From Porticoccaceae bacterium (GTDB lineage: Bacteria > Pseudomonadota > Gammaproteobacteria > Pseudomonadales > Porticoccaceae), in the NCBI GenBank assembly GCA_012960115.1, contig DUBX01000037.1, positions 1 through 64,000 of the forward strand: a DNA stretch of 64,000 bases, written 5' to 3'. Position 1 is the stretch's first letter, and each line of letters begins with the position of its first letter. Below the pieces are notes generated by a model. The model made no database searches and was not told where the DNA came from. It saw nothing but the letters and a program-made list of their open reading frames with translations. Below are positions 1 to 8,945 of the stretch, piece by piece. Made by a program: the position numbers and the translations under genes.

Positions 1-1343
1 AGTCGTGAATCGGGACCGTTTATTCCCAGCTCTGTTGGATAGAGCCGCACTTCCTTAAGTGCACCATTCTCATAATGACTCGTAGCAACCAGGCTTTCCA
101 GAGACTGAGTGGAACCTCCAAAATTTCTCGAGAACCGCTGCATTCTTCTTCGTGGATCTGAGTCGTCAGCACCGACAACGATCGGCAATTCCCACTGCGC
201 TTCCCGAAAGAACTCGCCTAAACCATAGAAAATCGGTTTACCATCGTAGATTTCAATGCCACGCAATGTTTGCACTCCCGTACCAACAAATGCATCAGCG
301 CCTGCATCAATAGCCTGGTGAGCTAAATCTACATAAAACTCTGGCGGGCGTGTGCTCAAATGCTGAAATTCTACCACCGACTGACTCTGATGAATGTGAG
401 CGGCGGCAATAACAAAATCCCCCAGCTGGCGAGCATTTCGGATACTCCTGAGCATGCGATCCACGTCATTGTCATTTAACCTGTAAACAACAGTGCCTGG
501 AATTTCATCGCCCTGGGTTACTCGATAGCTCGGATCATTACGACCGGAACTCGAGGCAGGAATGGTTATGTCAGAATCTGGCGAAGTGCTGGCCACGGGT
601 CGTGGGTTGTCATAGTTGTCTGCGTACTGCAAAAAGCCCTGGCGAACTTGCTGCAGTGCATCGTACTGCTGTGCGGAGACCAAAATGGTTTCGCTGTAGT
701 TGAGCATGTTGAGGCCAGGTCTTCCGCCTAAATTCCCGTTACGAGCGGTTGCTGCGAGTCGACGGTGTTCTGGCCAGATGGGAGTATGGGCGCCGACTAA
801 GGCTGCTCGTCCCTTTGGCAGTTCGAGAAAAGCCGGTGCGGCCGCTTCTTGTAAATTGCTTCCGCTACCAGCATGTACGATGCCTGCTTCGTCTAACAAG
901 GTGTTCGTCGAAAACATGCCTTCGAACTCAGAATCGAGAAGATGATTTTGGGCGCGATTGACCATGTCGAATCCCATCAACTTGAGATCCTCCGCGACCT
1001 CATGACTGCCAACGAAACCATTGAGTGGGCCATCGAAATCTCTCAAATTGGCTAACTCGCCTTCCATGTTTGCGACTGCAAGATCGGCATTTCTGATCAA
1101 GTCCAAAACCGCTTGTACTTCAGGGTCAGCGAGCTGGGAAGCTGGTCGGCGAATCATCAAGTCTCCCACGCTGGCGAGAACAAATTCTCCTGGCATTGTC
1201 ATTGCTCGATCTCTGGCGGCTAAAGGTGTTAAATCAGTCTGTGCTGACGTGCTAGTTGTTAGAATGCTGATTAGAACGAGTAGCAGTAAATTAAACCGCG
1301 ACCAAACGGAGCCTAGCTGTTTCTGGATCTTAATTGCTTTCAT
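1..1343 (-). CDS. CapA-family (PGA_cap) protein, 3' end cut by window
   Basis: Reading frame on the minus strand from an ATG at 1343 to the window edge, about 447 residues visible. An N-terminal hydrophobic stretch ending in TSAQ looks like a signal peptide. The body fits the CapA/PgsA metallophosphatase-like family: SVGDLMIRRP near residue 70, an NMEGEL block, AAAHIHQ, and late in the protein GADAFVGTG and GKPIFYGLGEFF, the usual C-terminal signature. Related proteins take part in poly-gamma-glutamate capsule synthesis or are of unknown role; no capsule genes lie nearby, so the substrate is not predictable. The C-terminus lies outside the window. Confidence 0.8.
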   Translation of the reverse strand, partial: MKAIKIQKQLGSVWSRFNLLLLVLISILTTSTSAQTDLTPLAARDRAMTMPGEFVLASVGDLMIRRPASQLADPEVQAVLDLIRNADLAVANMEGELANLRDFDGPLNGFVGSHEVAEDLKLMGFDMVNRAQNHLLDSEFEGMFSTNTLLDEAGIVHAGSGSNLQEAAAPAFLELPKGRAALVGAHTPIWPEHRRLAATARNGNLGGRPGLNMLNYSETILVSAQQYDALQQVRQGFLQYADNYDNPRPVASTSPDSDITIPASSSGRNDPSYRVTQGDEIPGTVVYRLNDNDVDRMLRSIRNARQLGDFVIAAAHIHQSQSVVEFQHLSTRPPEFYVDLAHQAIDAGADAFVGTGVQTLRGIEIYDGKPIFYGLGEFFREAQWELPIVVGADDSDPRRRMQRFSRNFGGSTQSLESLVATSHYENGALKEVRLYPTELGINGPDSR

Positions 1344-1408
1344 CGCTGTTCCTGGGGTTACTGAATCGGGGTTTACAAACTCGGCTGTTGCAATTCGGAT
1401 AGCATTTC

Positions 1409-2473
1409 TTATCTTTGTCTAGTCGCAGTGGCGCAAGAAGAAAACAATTCAGTCCGAACTTCTATTCCTTTTTCGGCCAGTCGCTCCTGGTCTGTGCAAG
1501 ACACGTTCGTATGTCTTAGCTCTACAATATCTCCAGCCCCAATACCTGGGTTCTCAAATAGCGCTTGTATATTTCTTAGATCAGGATTGAAGCGCAGGTC
1601 GAGTGCCATCAGATTTGTAAGTCCACTAAGTGGTGTTATATCAGTAAGGTCGTTCCCAGTTAGTTCGAGATACTCTAGAGTAGTGAGACCACGCAAAGGG
1701 CTGAGGTCGGTAAACGAGTTTGCGGCTAGTCTCAATTCAATCAAAGATGTCAATCCACTTAGTGGTGTCAGGTCGCTTATATCCTGAGTATGGATATTTA
1801 GATCCACTAGCTTGGTAAGTTTTGCCAATGAGCTAATATCAGTAACGGCATTAGTAAAAAGTAAGCCTGTCGCTCCCATATGCGACCTAGGATTTTGCCC
1901 CCCGATGAAGTCGCCGTGACGGTGCATCCGAAGCACTCTCAATTCAGTAAGCTCACTCAGGGGACTGATATCAGTCAAGGGATTTTCAGCGATCCGCAAA
2001 TCGACCAGCTTGGTTAAATCACGAAAGGGGCTGATGTCAGAAATCCAATTGGTATGGAGGTTCAAATATGTCAATTCGGTAAGTCCAGCCAGTGGACTAA
2101 TGTCTGAGAGGCCTCGATTGCTGAGAGCGAGGTTAGTTAAACCTATGAGATTCTGTATTCCGGAAAGGTCATGAAATAGGTGTTCAGGATCAACCCATTC
2201 AGGGGATCCTGAAACCGACCTTCTCGCCCCTCCACCGGAAGCGCGAAGCGTCGTTAATTGCGCGGCTCGATCGCAGCTAAGAGTTTCTAGTGGCCCGAGT
2301 GACATGGCCTCGCGCACCTCCATTTCCAGAACTGCATCTGCAAAGGTTACGATGGCAGAAGCAGCATGATCTCGACAGTTGTCAGTTGGCTGCAGAGTTT
2401 GCTGGGCCCAGGACCCAGAGCAAAAAACAAGGCAGAGCGCAGTTAAAGACAATCTTATTGGAAGTTGTTTCAT
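1409..2473 (-). CDS. Exported leucine-rich-repeat protein (internalin-like repeats)
   Basis: 354 residues. The ATG at 2473 is chosen because AAGGAA lies 8 nt upstream and it starts a clean signal peptide (MKQLPIRL...SWAQ). After an N-terminal Cys-containing region come about eight 22-residue leucine-rich repeats of the internalin type, each with an LTxLxxLxLxxN core and DISPL ending. A short C-terminal region holds two more cysteines. Such repeats form a solenoid for protein binding; no catalytic domain is seen. It is a paralogue of the protein at 7483-8769: both share the QTTL/QTL-PTD-CRD start, the AIVTFAD segment and the last-repeat cap. Confidence 0.85.
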   Translation of the reverse strand: MKQLPIRLSLTALCLVFCSGSWAQQTLQPTDNCRDHAASAIVTFADAVLEMEVREAMSLGPLETLSCDRAAQLTTLRASGGGARRSVSGSPEWVDPEHLFHDLSGIQNLIGLTNLALSNRGLSDISPLAGLTELTYLNLHTNWISDISPFRDLTKLVDLRIAENPLTDISPLSELTELRVLRMHRHGDFIGGQNPRSHMGATGLLFTNAVTDISSLAKLTKLVDLNIHTQDISDLTPLSGLTSLIELRLAANSFTDLSPLRGLTTLEYLELTGNDLTDITPLSGLTNLMALDLRFNPDLRNIQALFENPGIGAGDIVELRHTNVSCTDQERLAEKGIEVRTELFSSCATATRQR

Positions 2474-2525
2474 ATCAAGGTTCCTTAAGCAATGGGGCAC
2501 TTAAACTTCTGCACACGGCGATATC

Positions 2526-3659
2526 CTAGTCTATGACACGATAGCCCGAAGGTGTGTACTCAATAGAGCTGGGGAAGTCTAATTCTTCAATCTTTGAATG
2601 TCCTACAAAGACAGCATCATCAGCTGCTCTACTACCGAGATAACTCTGCATAAAATCGCCTTCAGATTCTCGGTCGGGTATCTGACCTGTCAGAGCCATG
2701 CGAACAATTTTCGCGACTTCTTCTGGGTTCTCGCGCTGAGGATAATGGGCCGCTGCGGGTAGTACCCAAAAGCTACTCTGGGCTTCCCGGTCATTTAGAT
2801 AGCTACCCCACACATGATTCGAAATCCTAACGGGATTCACGTTGTCCCCTAATCCCCAAAGATAAGCCACGGGCACGGGGCTGCGTGGTAAATTCTCCAG
2901 CCAGCGCACTTCGTTCGCCTGGCGTTCCAATAAATAGCGACCAACATAGATTAAGGAAATATTGCCTTGGTTGAATGCGAAGATATCGGAGTACGCTAGT
3001 GATTCCGGTGTGCCTTCGGTGCGCCTGGGTTGTGCTGAACGGAATGCAATCATTTGCTCGGCAGTATCGACATCGAGCATCCTCATTTGACCGGCCGACA
3101 GATTAGCGAGTGGGAGAAACATGCCGCTGTTTGATAGAAAGTGATAATTAACCGTATAACCCGGGTCAGGGTTATCCAGGTAGTTGCCGAGGAAGGACAG
3201 ACCTATGCTCACACCGCGATCATGGGTATAAAGCGCGAAGTCTGCAAATTCGACCACTTCACGAACGAAATAGTCCACGATCTCTGCGTTTTCTGCCAAC
3301 ATATAATTGTAGTCATCGAGCGGTTTGTCAGAGAAACCGGAACCAGGAAAATCTAGCACCGCGATGTGATACTCGTCTTCGAGGAAGGGGATCATCTTGT
3401 AGTAGTCGAAACTGGAATTCGGGAAGCCATGAATTAACACAAGCTTCGGTTTGGTTTCGTCTCCCCAGGTTCTGTAGAAAATATTTACCTTAGCGTCGTT
3501 ATTGTCTTCGGTGGTTGAAGTCCACTCGAAATAATCACCGCCTTGATACCAGTCTCTCGCTAAATCAGAATAGAAAACAAAATCATCATCCTGTGCTAGC
3601 AAAGCCTGGGAGTTAAACAGCATAAGAAAGAACAAACAAATTTTCCTTGTTACAGCCAT
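2526..3659 (-). CDS. Exported alpha/beta hydrolase, haloalkane dehalogenase/epoxide hydrolase type
   Basis: 377 residues with a signal peptide (NSQALLAQ cleavage region). Alpha/beta hydrolase core: HGFPNSS oxyanion-loop motif near residue 97, DFPGSGFSDKP, and a nucleophile elbow THDRGVSIG in which the nucleophile is Asp, as in haloalkane dehalogenases and epoxide hydrolases, not Ser. LWGLGDNVNPV and AAAHYPQREN supply the likely acid and His. The Asp elbow argues against an esterase. Export is unusual for these families, which are mostly cytoplasmic. It lies in a same-strand run of secreted enzymes; the substrate is unknown. Confidence 0.8.
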   Translation of the reverse strand: MAVTRKICLFFLMLFNSQALLAQDDDFVFYSDLARDWYQGGDYFEWTSTTEDNNDAKVNIFYRTWGDETKPKLVLIHGFPNSSFDYYKMIPFLEDEYHIAVLDFPGSGFSDKPLDDYNYMLAENAEIVDYFVREVVEFADFALYTHDRGVSIGLSFLGNYLDNPDPGYTVNYHFLSNSGMFLPLANLSAGQMRMLDVDTAEQMIAFRSAQPRRTEGTPESLAYSDIFAFNQGNISLIYVGRYLLERQANEVRWLENLPRSPVPVAYLWGLGDNVNPVRISNHVWGSYLNDREAQSSFWVLPAAAHYPQRENPEEVAKIVRMALTGQIPDRESEGDFMQSYLGSRAADDAVFVGHSKIEELDFPSSIEYTPSGYRVID

Positions 3660-3703
3660 GATATAAACCTAATGTTTTAAAATTGATTGTTTGCAGAGTT
3701 GGA

Positions 3704-4666
3704 TTAGCGGTCGGCCAATCGTCCAGAGCCGCCGAGTTCATAATAGACAACAGGGACAAAATCTTCCGGACCCCAGCCAGGGTCATCGGTCCATTCCGCA
3801 TCATAGGCACCAGTCGGTTGTGCAGCCATCACTTCGTCCAATTTTTTTCCCTCTCGGATCATGCTGAGAACTTGGCCTTGAATGTCGAGAATCATGTCAC
3901 GAAATTCTATTAGTTCGTCTCGACCAACGACTTCGAGGCCATGACCCGGTATAACTTTTGTGTCTGGGCCTGCTAAATCGATAGCCTTATCCATAGCCGC
4001 AATTGTGCCTCTAAGACTGCCGCCGTTGTAGATATCGATAATGGGGTAGCTGGTGGTGCGATACACATCGCCAAGGTGGAGCACATCGGATTCGCGAAAG
4101 TAGACGAAGCTATCTCCATCTGTATGGGCCGGAGGTGCCAGAAAAGCTCGAACCTCTTCTCCATTAAGATGGAAGCTCATGGTGTCGTTGAAAGTTATGA
4201 GCGGTCTAGCTGCGGCAGGTTGTTGTGGGGCGAAACTGCCCCCAGCTCTAGGGAATCGACTTTTTTCCTCGAAAAAGCGCAGGCGCGTGTTGTCATGAGC
4301 AAAGATCAGCACGCCCATCTCCATCAGATTTTCATTGCCACCGACATGATCAATATGAATATGGGTGTTGACCAGAAATCGAATTTCTTCGTCGGTCACC
4401 TGCTTGACGGCTGCTACTAATCTTTCTGTAAGTGGCGCAAACAGGGAGTCCACCAGCAGCACACCGTCGGGACCGATTTGAACGCCGATGTTACCGCCGC
4501 CACCTGGGCGCTGGATCATGTAAACATTGCCGGCGACGGGTGTTATGGAAAGCTCCACCCCGGCAAAATTTCCCTGGCCATAGGACAGACTGCCTGCAGC
4601 TGAAAACGTGAGAGTTGTTATAGCAAATAGTACAAATTGGCGGAGCTTATTCACTTTAGTTTTCAT
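3704..4666 (-). CDS. Exported metallo-beta-lactamase-fold hydrolase
   Basis: 320 residues. An upstream in-frame ATG at 4672 overlaps the AAGGA ribosome site, so the ATG at 4666, 6 nt after AAGG, is preferred. Signal peptide followed by an MBL fold: zinc motif THIHIDHVGGNE (HxHxDH) near residue 115, LAPPAHTDGD with the third zinc His, LHLGDVYRT and VIPGHG. This set of metal ligands is complete, so the enzyme should be active. Similar periplasmic MBL proteins include beta-lactamases of subclass B3 and uncharacterised hydrolases; sequence alone does not decide. It is co-oriented with the adjacent alpha/beta hydrolase and M28 peptidase. Confidence 0.85.
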   Translation of the reverse strand: MKTKVNKLRQFVLFAITTLTFSAAGSLSYGQGNFAGVELSITPVAGNVYMIQRPGGGGNIGVQIGPDGVLLVDSLFAPLTERLVAAVKQVTDEEIRFLVNTHIHIDHVGGNENLMEMGVLIFAHDNTRLRFFEEKSRFPRAGGSFAPQQPAAARPLITFNDTMSFHLNGEEVRAFLAPPAHTDGDSFVYFRESDVLHLGDVYRTTSYPIIDIYNGGSLRGTIAAMDKAIDLAGPDTKVIPGHGLEVVGRDELIEFRDMILDIQGQVLSMIREGKKLDEVMAAQPTGAYDAEWTDDPGWGPEDFVPVVYYELGGSGRLADR

Positions 4667-4722
4667 ATTCATCCTTATTTACTTTTCATATTTTGATCTG
4701 GACGATTGATTCGCTTCTCGCG

Positions 4723-6240
4723 TTATTGAGTTAGTTCAGCTTGACTCATACTGTTCACCTGCTCGATTATCTTGGCATAGGCTCTTGTTGTAGCAGCAAG
4801 GCTAGCCGCAGGAATCGCTTCAGTTGTTTCAATATTGGTATGCAGCAAAACGCCAGCATGCATCAATACTATTGAGGGAACAAGATCGGCTATAGTTCTA
4901 ATCTCCCCCACAGGCCCACCAGTCTCTGCCCAACGCGGAATACCAAATTCATCAAAGGTTTGCAGTGTTATTTCTGCTAATTTATTTGAACCGTTTATTT
5001 GCCAGGAAAAAGGCCCTATTGCGTTGGTGGTGCAGAGTTCATCACCGAAGCGATCAACCAGCGCATGAGCAGTATGTTCTGCATTGATTAACAGTACAGC
5101 TTTATCGAGTATCGATTCTCGATTCTCAAACAACCAGGTAAAGCCTGTTCTCGCGATATTATGGTGTCCTGGTGTGCCAATAATTTCTACTGTTCGCTTT
5201 CTATCTGCTTTCGGAATCTGGGAAAAGTAGCGCATTAATTCCAGAGCGGTGGCTACGCCGGAAGCATTATCGGCGGCACCTTCAAAATACGCATCGCGAT
5301 GGGCTACGATAACAATTTTCTCGGCATCGGGTGATGCGGCAAGTACTTCGCCGCGCACACTGGAGGTGCTTAATCCGTCCACATAATCAACTTCGAACTG
5401 CAAATCAATTTCAACTGGTTCAGTCATGGTAGCTTCGGTGAGTAAGCGTTGTAGGATTACGCCATCCTCCGATCCAATGGAAAAAGTTGGCACCGATGTT
5501 CCTACATCGTAGAACGCGGTTTGCAAATTGCCTGGCAATTCGAGCACTAAAAATATTGCTGCCGCTCCCAGTTGCTCCGCTCTTTGTAAAGCCCCAGTTC
5601 TGCGCACCGAATTGAATACGGTGCTGCTGGTTGCAATTGAGTGCAGAACAACCGCTTTTCCACGCACATCCCTGCCCTGGAAATCAGTAGCCATGCCCAG
5701 GCCAACATCTATCAATTCAAGTTTTGCTCCCGCTTGAGAAGTGCCAACCGAACCATAGGCTGGCCAGGCAGAGGTCAACTCTGTGGTTTTGTTATCACTC
5801 TCAACAGTTAGGTGCCAGCTTTGAGGAAGCCATTGAGTTGGAAGCGGTATAGAATCAAGTCGTACATTTTCTACGCCTGTCTGGCGAAGCTGGCCCATCA
5901 TCCAATTAGCGGTCTCTCGATCAGAACTAGTACCAATAATTCGTCCCCAAAACTGATTGCCCGCTTGTCTATATCGTTGTGCAATTTCAGCCTGTTGTTC
6001 GACGAGACGCTTCATGCGTTCGCCGTCGATTGAAGCGTAGGCTGCATTACCTGCGCTGCCTAATCGGAGATAGGACCTATCCGGAGAAAATTCCAGACCG
6101 TTGGTTTGCTCAGAAGGTGCAATACATGCAGAAGGCATTGCAGTTCTTGGGTCTATTGAACCAGGTTGTGCTGTTACGATCGGCACATACAAGCAATACC
6201 AGGTGACCAGCAAATAGAATGGATTCAATCGAGACTTCAA
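4723..6240 (-). CDS. Exported M28-family zinc aminopeptidase with PA domain
   Basis: 505 residues with a signal peptide (YVPIVTAQ). A PA-like insert (KAVVLHSIATSS ... GAAAIFLVLELPGN) precedes the M28 catalytic domain: AHRDAYFEGAADNASGVATALELM carries the first zinc His-Asp and bridging Asp pattern (the usual AHxDS is AHRDA here), and INAEHTA sits in the position of the Glu-rich segment. A C-terminal His (VLLHTNIETTE) could supply the last metal ligand. Members remove N-terminal residues from peptides or act as glutamate carboxypeptidases. First gene, in transcription order, of a minus-strand run 6240 to 2526, with gaps of about 50 bp; probably an operon. Confidence 0.85.
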   Translation of the reverse strand: MKSRLNPFYLLVTWYCLYVPIVTAQPGSIDPRTAMPSACIAPSEQTNGLEFSPDRSYLRLGSAGNAAYASIDGERMKRLVEQQAEIAQRYRQAGNQFWGRIIGTSSDRETANWMMGQLRQTGVENVRLDSIPLPTQWLPQSWHLTVESDNKTTELTSAWPAYGSVGTSQAGAKLELIDVGLGMATDFQGRDVRGKAVVLHSIATSSTVFNSVRRTGALQRAEQLGAAAIFLVLELPGNLQTAFYDVGTSVPTFSIGSEDGVILQRLLTEATMTEPVEIDLQFEVDYVDGLSTSSVRGEVLAASPDAEKIVIVAHRDAYFEGAADNASGVATALELMRYFSQIPKADRKRTVEIIGTPGHHNIARTGFTWLFENRESILDKAVLLINAEHTAHALVDRFGDELCTTNAIGPFSWQINGSNKLAEITLQTFDEFGIPRWAETGGPVGEIRTIADLVPSIVLMHAGVLLHTNIETTEAIPAASLAATTRAYAKIIEQVNSMSQAELTQ

Positions 6241-6426
6241 AGTTACTTCCCTTTTCGTATTCGAAATGCGCTTTGAGACGCTTTGCTCAATGATATCTAG
6301 TATAGGTCAGTTCTGGCTAGTAGCTGACAGACAAGTCCGCGACATGTCGGCACGATTTTGTCCATAATACTGGATAATTTTTGGCTTCTGAGATAGTTTT
6401 CGATTTGATTGTCACAGTGGCCTCTC

Positions 6427-7425
6427 ATGCAAACAACAAAAATCTTAGCTCTACTCTTGTACTCTTTGTTTGTCTTGTCGTCTGCTGCGCACGCTGCAGA
6501 GCCAGCCAACATCACTGCCACCCGTCTCGGCGATGCTCCTATCATTACGCCTGAAATGGATACTAGAATGGGCGGCAATATCCAGGGACCTTCGTTGATC
6601 AAGGTGCCTGATTGGGTAGAGAACCCGCTTGGCAACTACTATCTGTATTTTGCCGATCATCGTGGCAGATACATGCGCATGGCCTATGCAGATGAAGTTA
6701 CTGGCCCGTGGACTGTGTATTTACCAGGCTCCTTAAAACTCGAAGACTCCTTCTTTCCCACCACTTGTCCTCCCTGTTCACTTGCGCCGGGGCGGACTGC
6801 TCCGCTGTATGCACATATCGCCTCACCCGACGTGCATGTGCGCGAAGATCTTCAGCAAATAGTGATGTATTACCATGGGCGGGGTGAAGGAAGACAATTC
6901 ACACGTGCAGCTGTGTCTCAAGACGGTATTCATTTCGAAGGCAGAGAAGACGAATTAGGGCCACACTATTTTCGCGTGATTGAACACGATGATTACTTCT
7001 ACGCCATGAGCATGCCTGGTTTTCTGCATCGCTCGTCCGATGGTTTATCGCGTTTCGAAGCAGGTCCTCAGTTTTTCAATGTCGACATGCGGCACTCGGC
7101 GCTATTGATCCGTGACGATCGCCTCTATGTGTTTTTCTCCCAGGCTGGAGAACAACCGGAACGAATTCTACTTTCCACCATTGAGTTGACGGAAGATTGG
7201 CAGGAATGGACTGCGACTGAACCGGTAGAGGTATTGCGCCCCGAATTTGCCTACGAAGGTGCGAACCTGCCAAACGAACCATCCAGAAGAGGCTATATCG
7301 ATGTGCGGGTCAACCAGCTTCGTGATCCGGCCATTTATCAGGAAGGTGATAACACGTATTTACTCTATTCAGTTGCGGGTGAAAGTGGCATCGCTGTCGC
7401 TGAAATTGAGTTCAGTGACCGCTAA
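6427..7425 (+). CDS. Exported GH43-like five-bladed beta-propeller protein
   Basis: 332 residues. The ATG at 6427 starts a signal peptide (LLLYSLFVLSSAAHAA); an earlier in-frame TTG at 6409 adds six polar residues and has no better ribosome site. Glycosidase-like propeller features: IQGPSLIKVPDW, GNYYLYFADHRG, ADEVTGPW, SPDVHV and repeated short beta units typical of GH43/GH32-like folds. The HADHRGRYMRMAYA-type strand and GPWTVY are characteristic, yet the general acid Glu could not be assigned, so catalytic activity is uncertain. Divergent from the hydrolase run to its left, followed after 57 bp by an LRR gene on the same strand. Confidence 0.7.
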   Translation: MQTTKILALLLYSLFVLSSAAHAAEPANITATRLGDAPIITPEMDTRMGGNIQGPSLIKVPDWVENPLGNYYLYFADHRGRYMRMAYADEVTGPWTVYLPGSLKLEDSFFPTTCPPCSLAPGRTAPLYAHIASPDVHVREDLQQIVMYYHGRGEGRQFTRAAVSQDGIHFEGREDELGPHYFRVIEHDDYFYAMSMPGFLHRSSDGLSRFEAGPQFFNVDMRHSALLIRDDRLYVFFSQAGEQPERILLSTIELTEDWQEWTATEPVEVLRPEFAYEGANLPNEPSRRGYIDVRVNQLRDPAIYQEGDNTYLLYSVAGESGIAVAEIEFSDR

Positions 7426-7482
7426 TTAATTTAGTTCATCACACCTATATAAAGAACAAAGACTATGAAGAAGGGAGTCCCC

Positions 7483-8769
7483 ATGAATCTTCGCTCACGT
7501 TTATCAAACCTGATCACACTGATATTGCTGTGCTATCCCTTCATTAGTACTCAAGCACAAACGACCTTATCACCCACGGATCATTGCCGGGATTTTTCGG
7601 CGGATGCAATTGTCACCTTCGCAGATTCAGATCTGGCCGAGGTTGTTAATGGCGCGCTTGGATTGGATGTGCAGGCGCCGCTTAATTGCGAGCAAGCAGC
7701 TGAGTTAATGCGGCTTGCTGTTACCGCCACTAGTGAGCGCGTCGTTTACGGCGGTACCTTAAGACCAGCAAGAGTACCATCCGACCCAGCCTTCGAGAGC
7801 CTGGATGGCATTCAGAATCTCACTGGTCTAACTGTACTCACAATGTTTGATCGACTCATCACCGACATCAACCCGCTTCGCCACCTGACGAATCTCACCG
7901 ATCTTGTCCTGCACACTAACTGGATTAGTGACATCGAACCTTTAAGTGGGCTGGTCAATCTCGAACGGCTCATTATCAGTGAAAACCCAATCTCTGATAT
8001 TAGTCCATTGAGAGAACTAACAAAACTTCGCCAATTGCACGTGCACGGCCTGTATCCGAATCAACTTCAATATTGGCTCGATATGGATGACGGGCGCGAT
8101 CCCGACGTAGTGTTTAATGGCATCACCGATATCAGCCCGCTTGCTGGGCTCACGGAATTGCGCTTGCTACGGATTCATCTCAATGCCATTTCCGATATTA
8201 CGCCCCTTGCCAATCTCACCAACCTCATCCATTTACGCATGTACGATAATCAGATTGAAGACATCAGCGCGCTTGCTCACCTGAATAAACTGGTTTTGTT
8301 GTGGGCCCACGGCAATCAGATTGAAGACATCAGTCCCTTGAGTGGCATGAGCGAAATGGAGCAACTCAGTCTGAATGACAATGGGATTTCCGACATCAGC
8401 GCCCTTGGGGATATGATCGAAATGAAGCATTTATTTCTCAGCGGCAACACTATTGAAGACATCACTCCACTTAGGCGATTACAGACATTAGAAGTTCTGC
8501 GCCTTGAGAACAATGACATTACCGACGTGAACGCTCTCGCTGGGTTCAATCAACTTAAAGAGCTAAGTCTGGCGCGGAACTTCTCGCTCTATGACGTGCA
8601 ACCTTTGCTGCTTAACCAAAGCATCGGAGAGGGCGACGAGCTAGACCTGCGCTTCACCGCTGTACGCTGTTCCGACATCGATGCATTCGCTAATCGAGGA
8701 ATTACTCTTCTCAGAGTGACTACGGTAAATGGGTCTGGGTGTCCGGGCAGAAGGCTGGAAGATCCGTGA
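7483..8769 (+). CDS. Exported leucine-rich-repeat protein, paralogue of 1409-2473
   Basis: 428 residues. The ATG at 7483 follows GAAGGGAG by 6 nt and starts the signal peptide; an ATG 18 bp earlier lies before that ribosome site. About eleven 22-residue internalin-type repeats run from residue 100 to 390, with the DISPL/EDISALAHL pattern and almost invariant spacing. The N-terminal region with CRDFSADAIVTFAD and the C-terminal cap with Cys (VRCSDIDAFANRG) match the paralogue 5 kb upstream. A role in protein or glycan binding is inferred from the fold only. Confidence 0.85.
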   Translation: MNLRSRLSNLITLILLCYPFISTQAQTTLSPTDHCRDFSADAIVTFADSDLAEVVNGALGLDVQAPLNCEQAAELMRLAVTATSERVVYGGTLRPARVPSDPAFESLDGIQNLTGLTVLTMFDRLITDINPLRHLTNLTDLVLHTNWISDIEPLSGLVNLERLIISENPISDISPLRELTKLRQLHVHGLYPNQLQYWLDMDDGRDPDVVFNGITDISPLAGLTELRLLRIHLNAISDITPLANLTNLIHLRMYDNQIEDISALAHLNKLVLLWAHGNQIEDISPLSGMSEMEQLSLNDNGISDISALGDMIEMKHLFLSGNTIEDITPLRRLQTLEVLRLENNDITDVNALAGFNQLKELSLARNFSLYDVQPLLLNQSIGEGDELDLRFTAVRCSDIDAFANRGITLLRVTTVNGSGCPGRRLEDP

Positions 8770-8945
8770 ATTCTCAAAACATCAGCAAATAGAAGTTGAG
8801 AGATAATCACTTTATTGACGCATTTCGAGTTTGGTGACAACAGAGATCCTGCATGGCACCTTAGCGTGAACGGCCAATTATAGTCGAGATAGATCAAATT
8901 CATCGCCCATCGCTTACAGGCTAAACATTGCTCAGAGACTACTCT

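Noticed and set aside
1018-1030. ATTGAGTGGG match to the guaA core inside the CapA-like gene
   Set aside because: Only ten bases, within coding sequence, with no flanking module; best explained as chance.
6297-6635. Minus-strand open frame overlapping the GH43-like gene start
   Set aside because: Antisense to a gene with a signal peptide and clear family; no convincing start or similarity.
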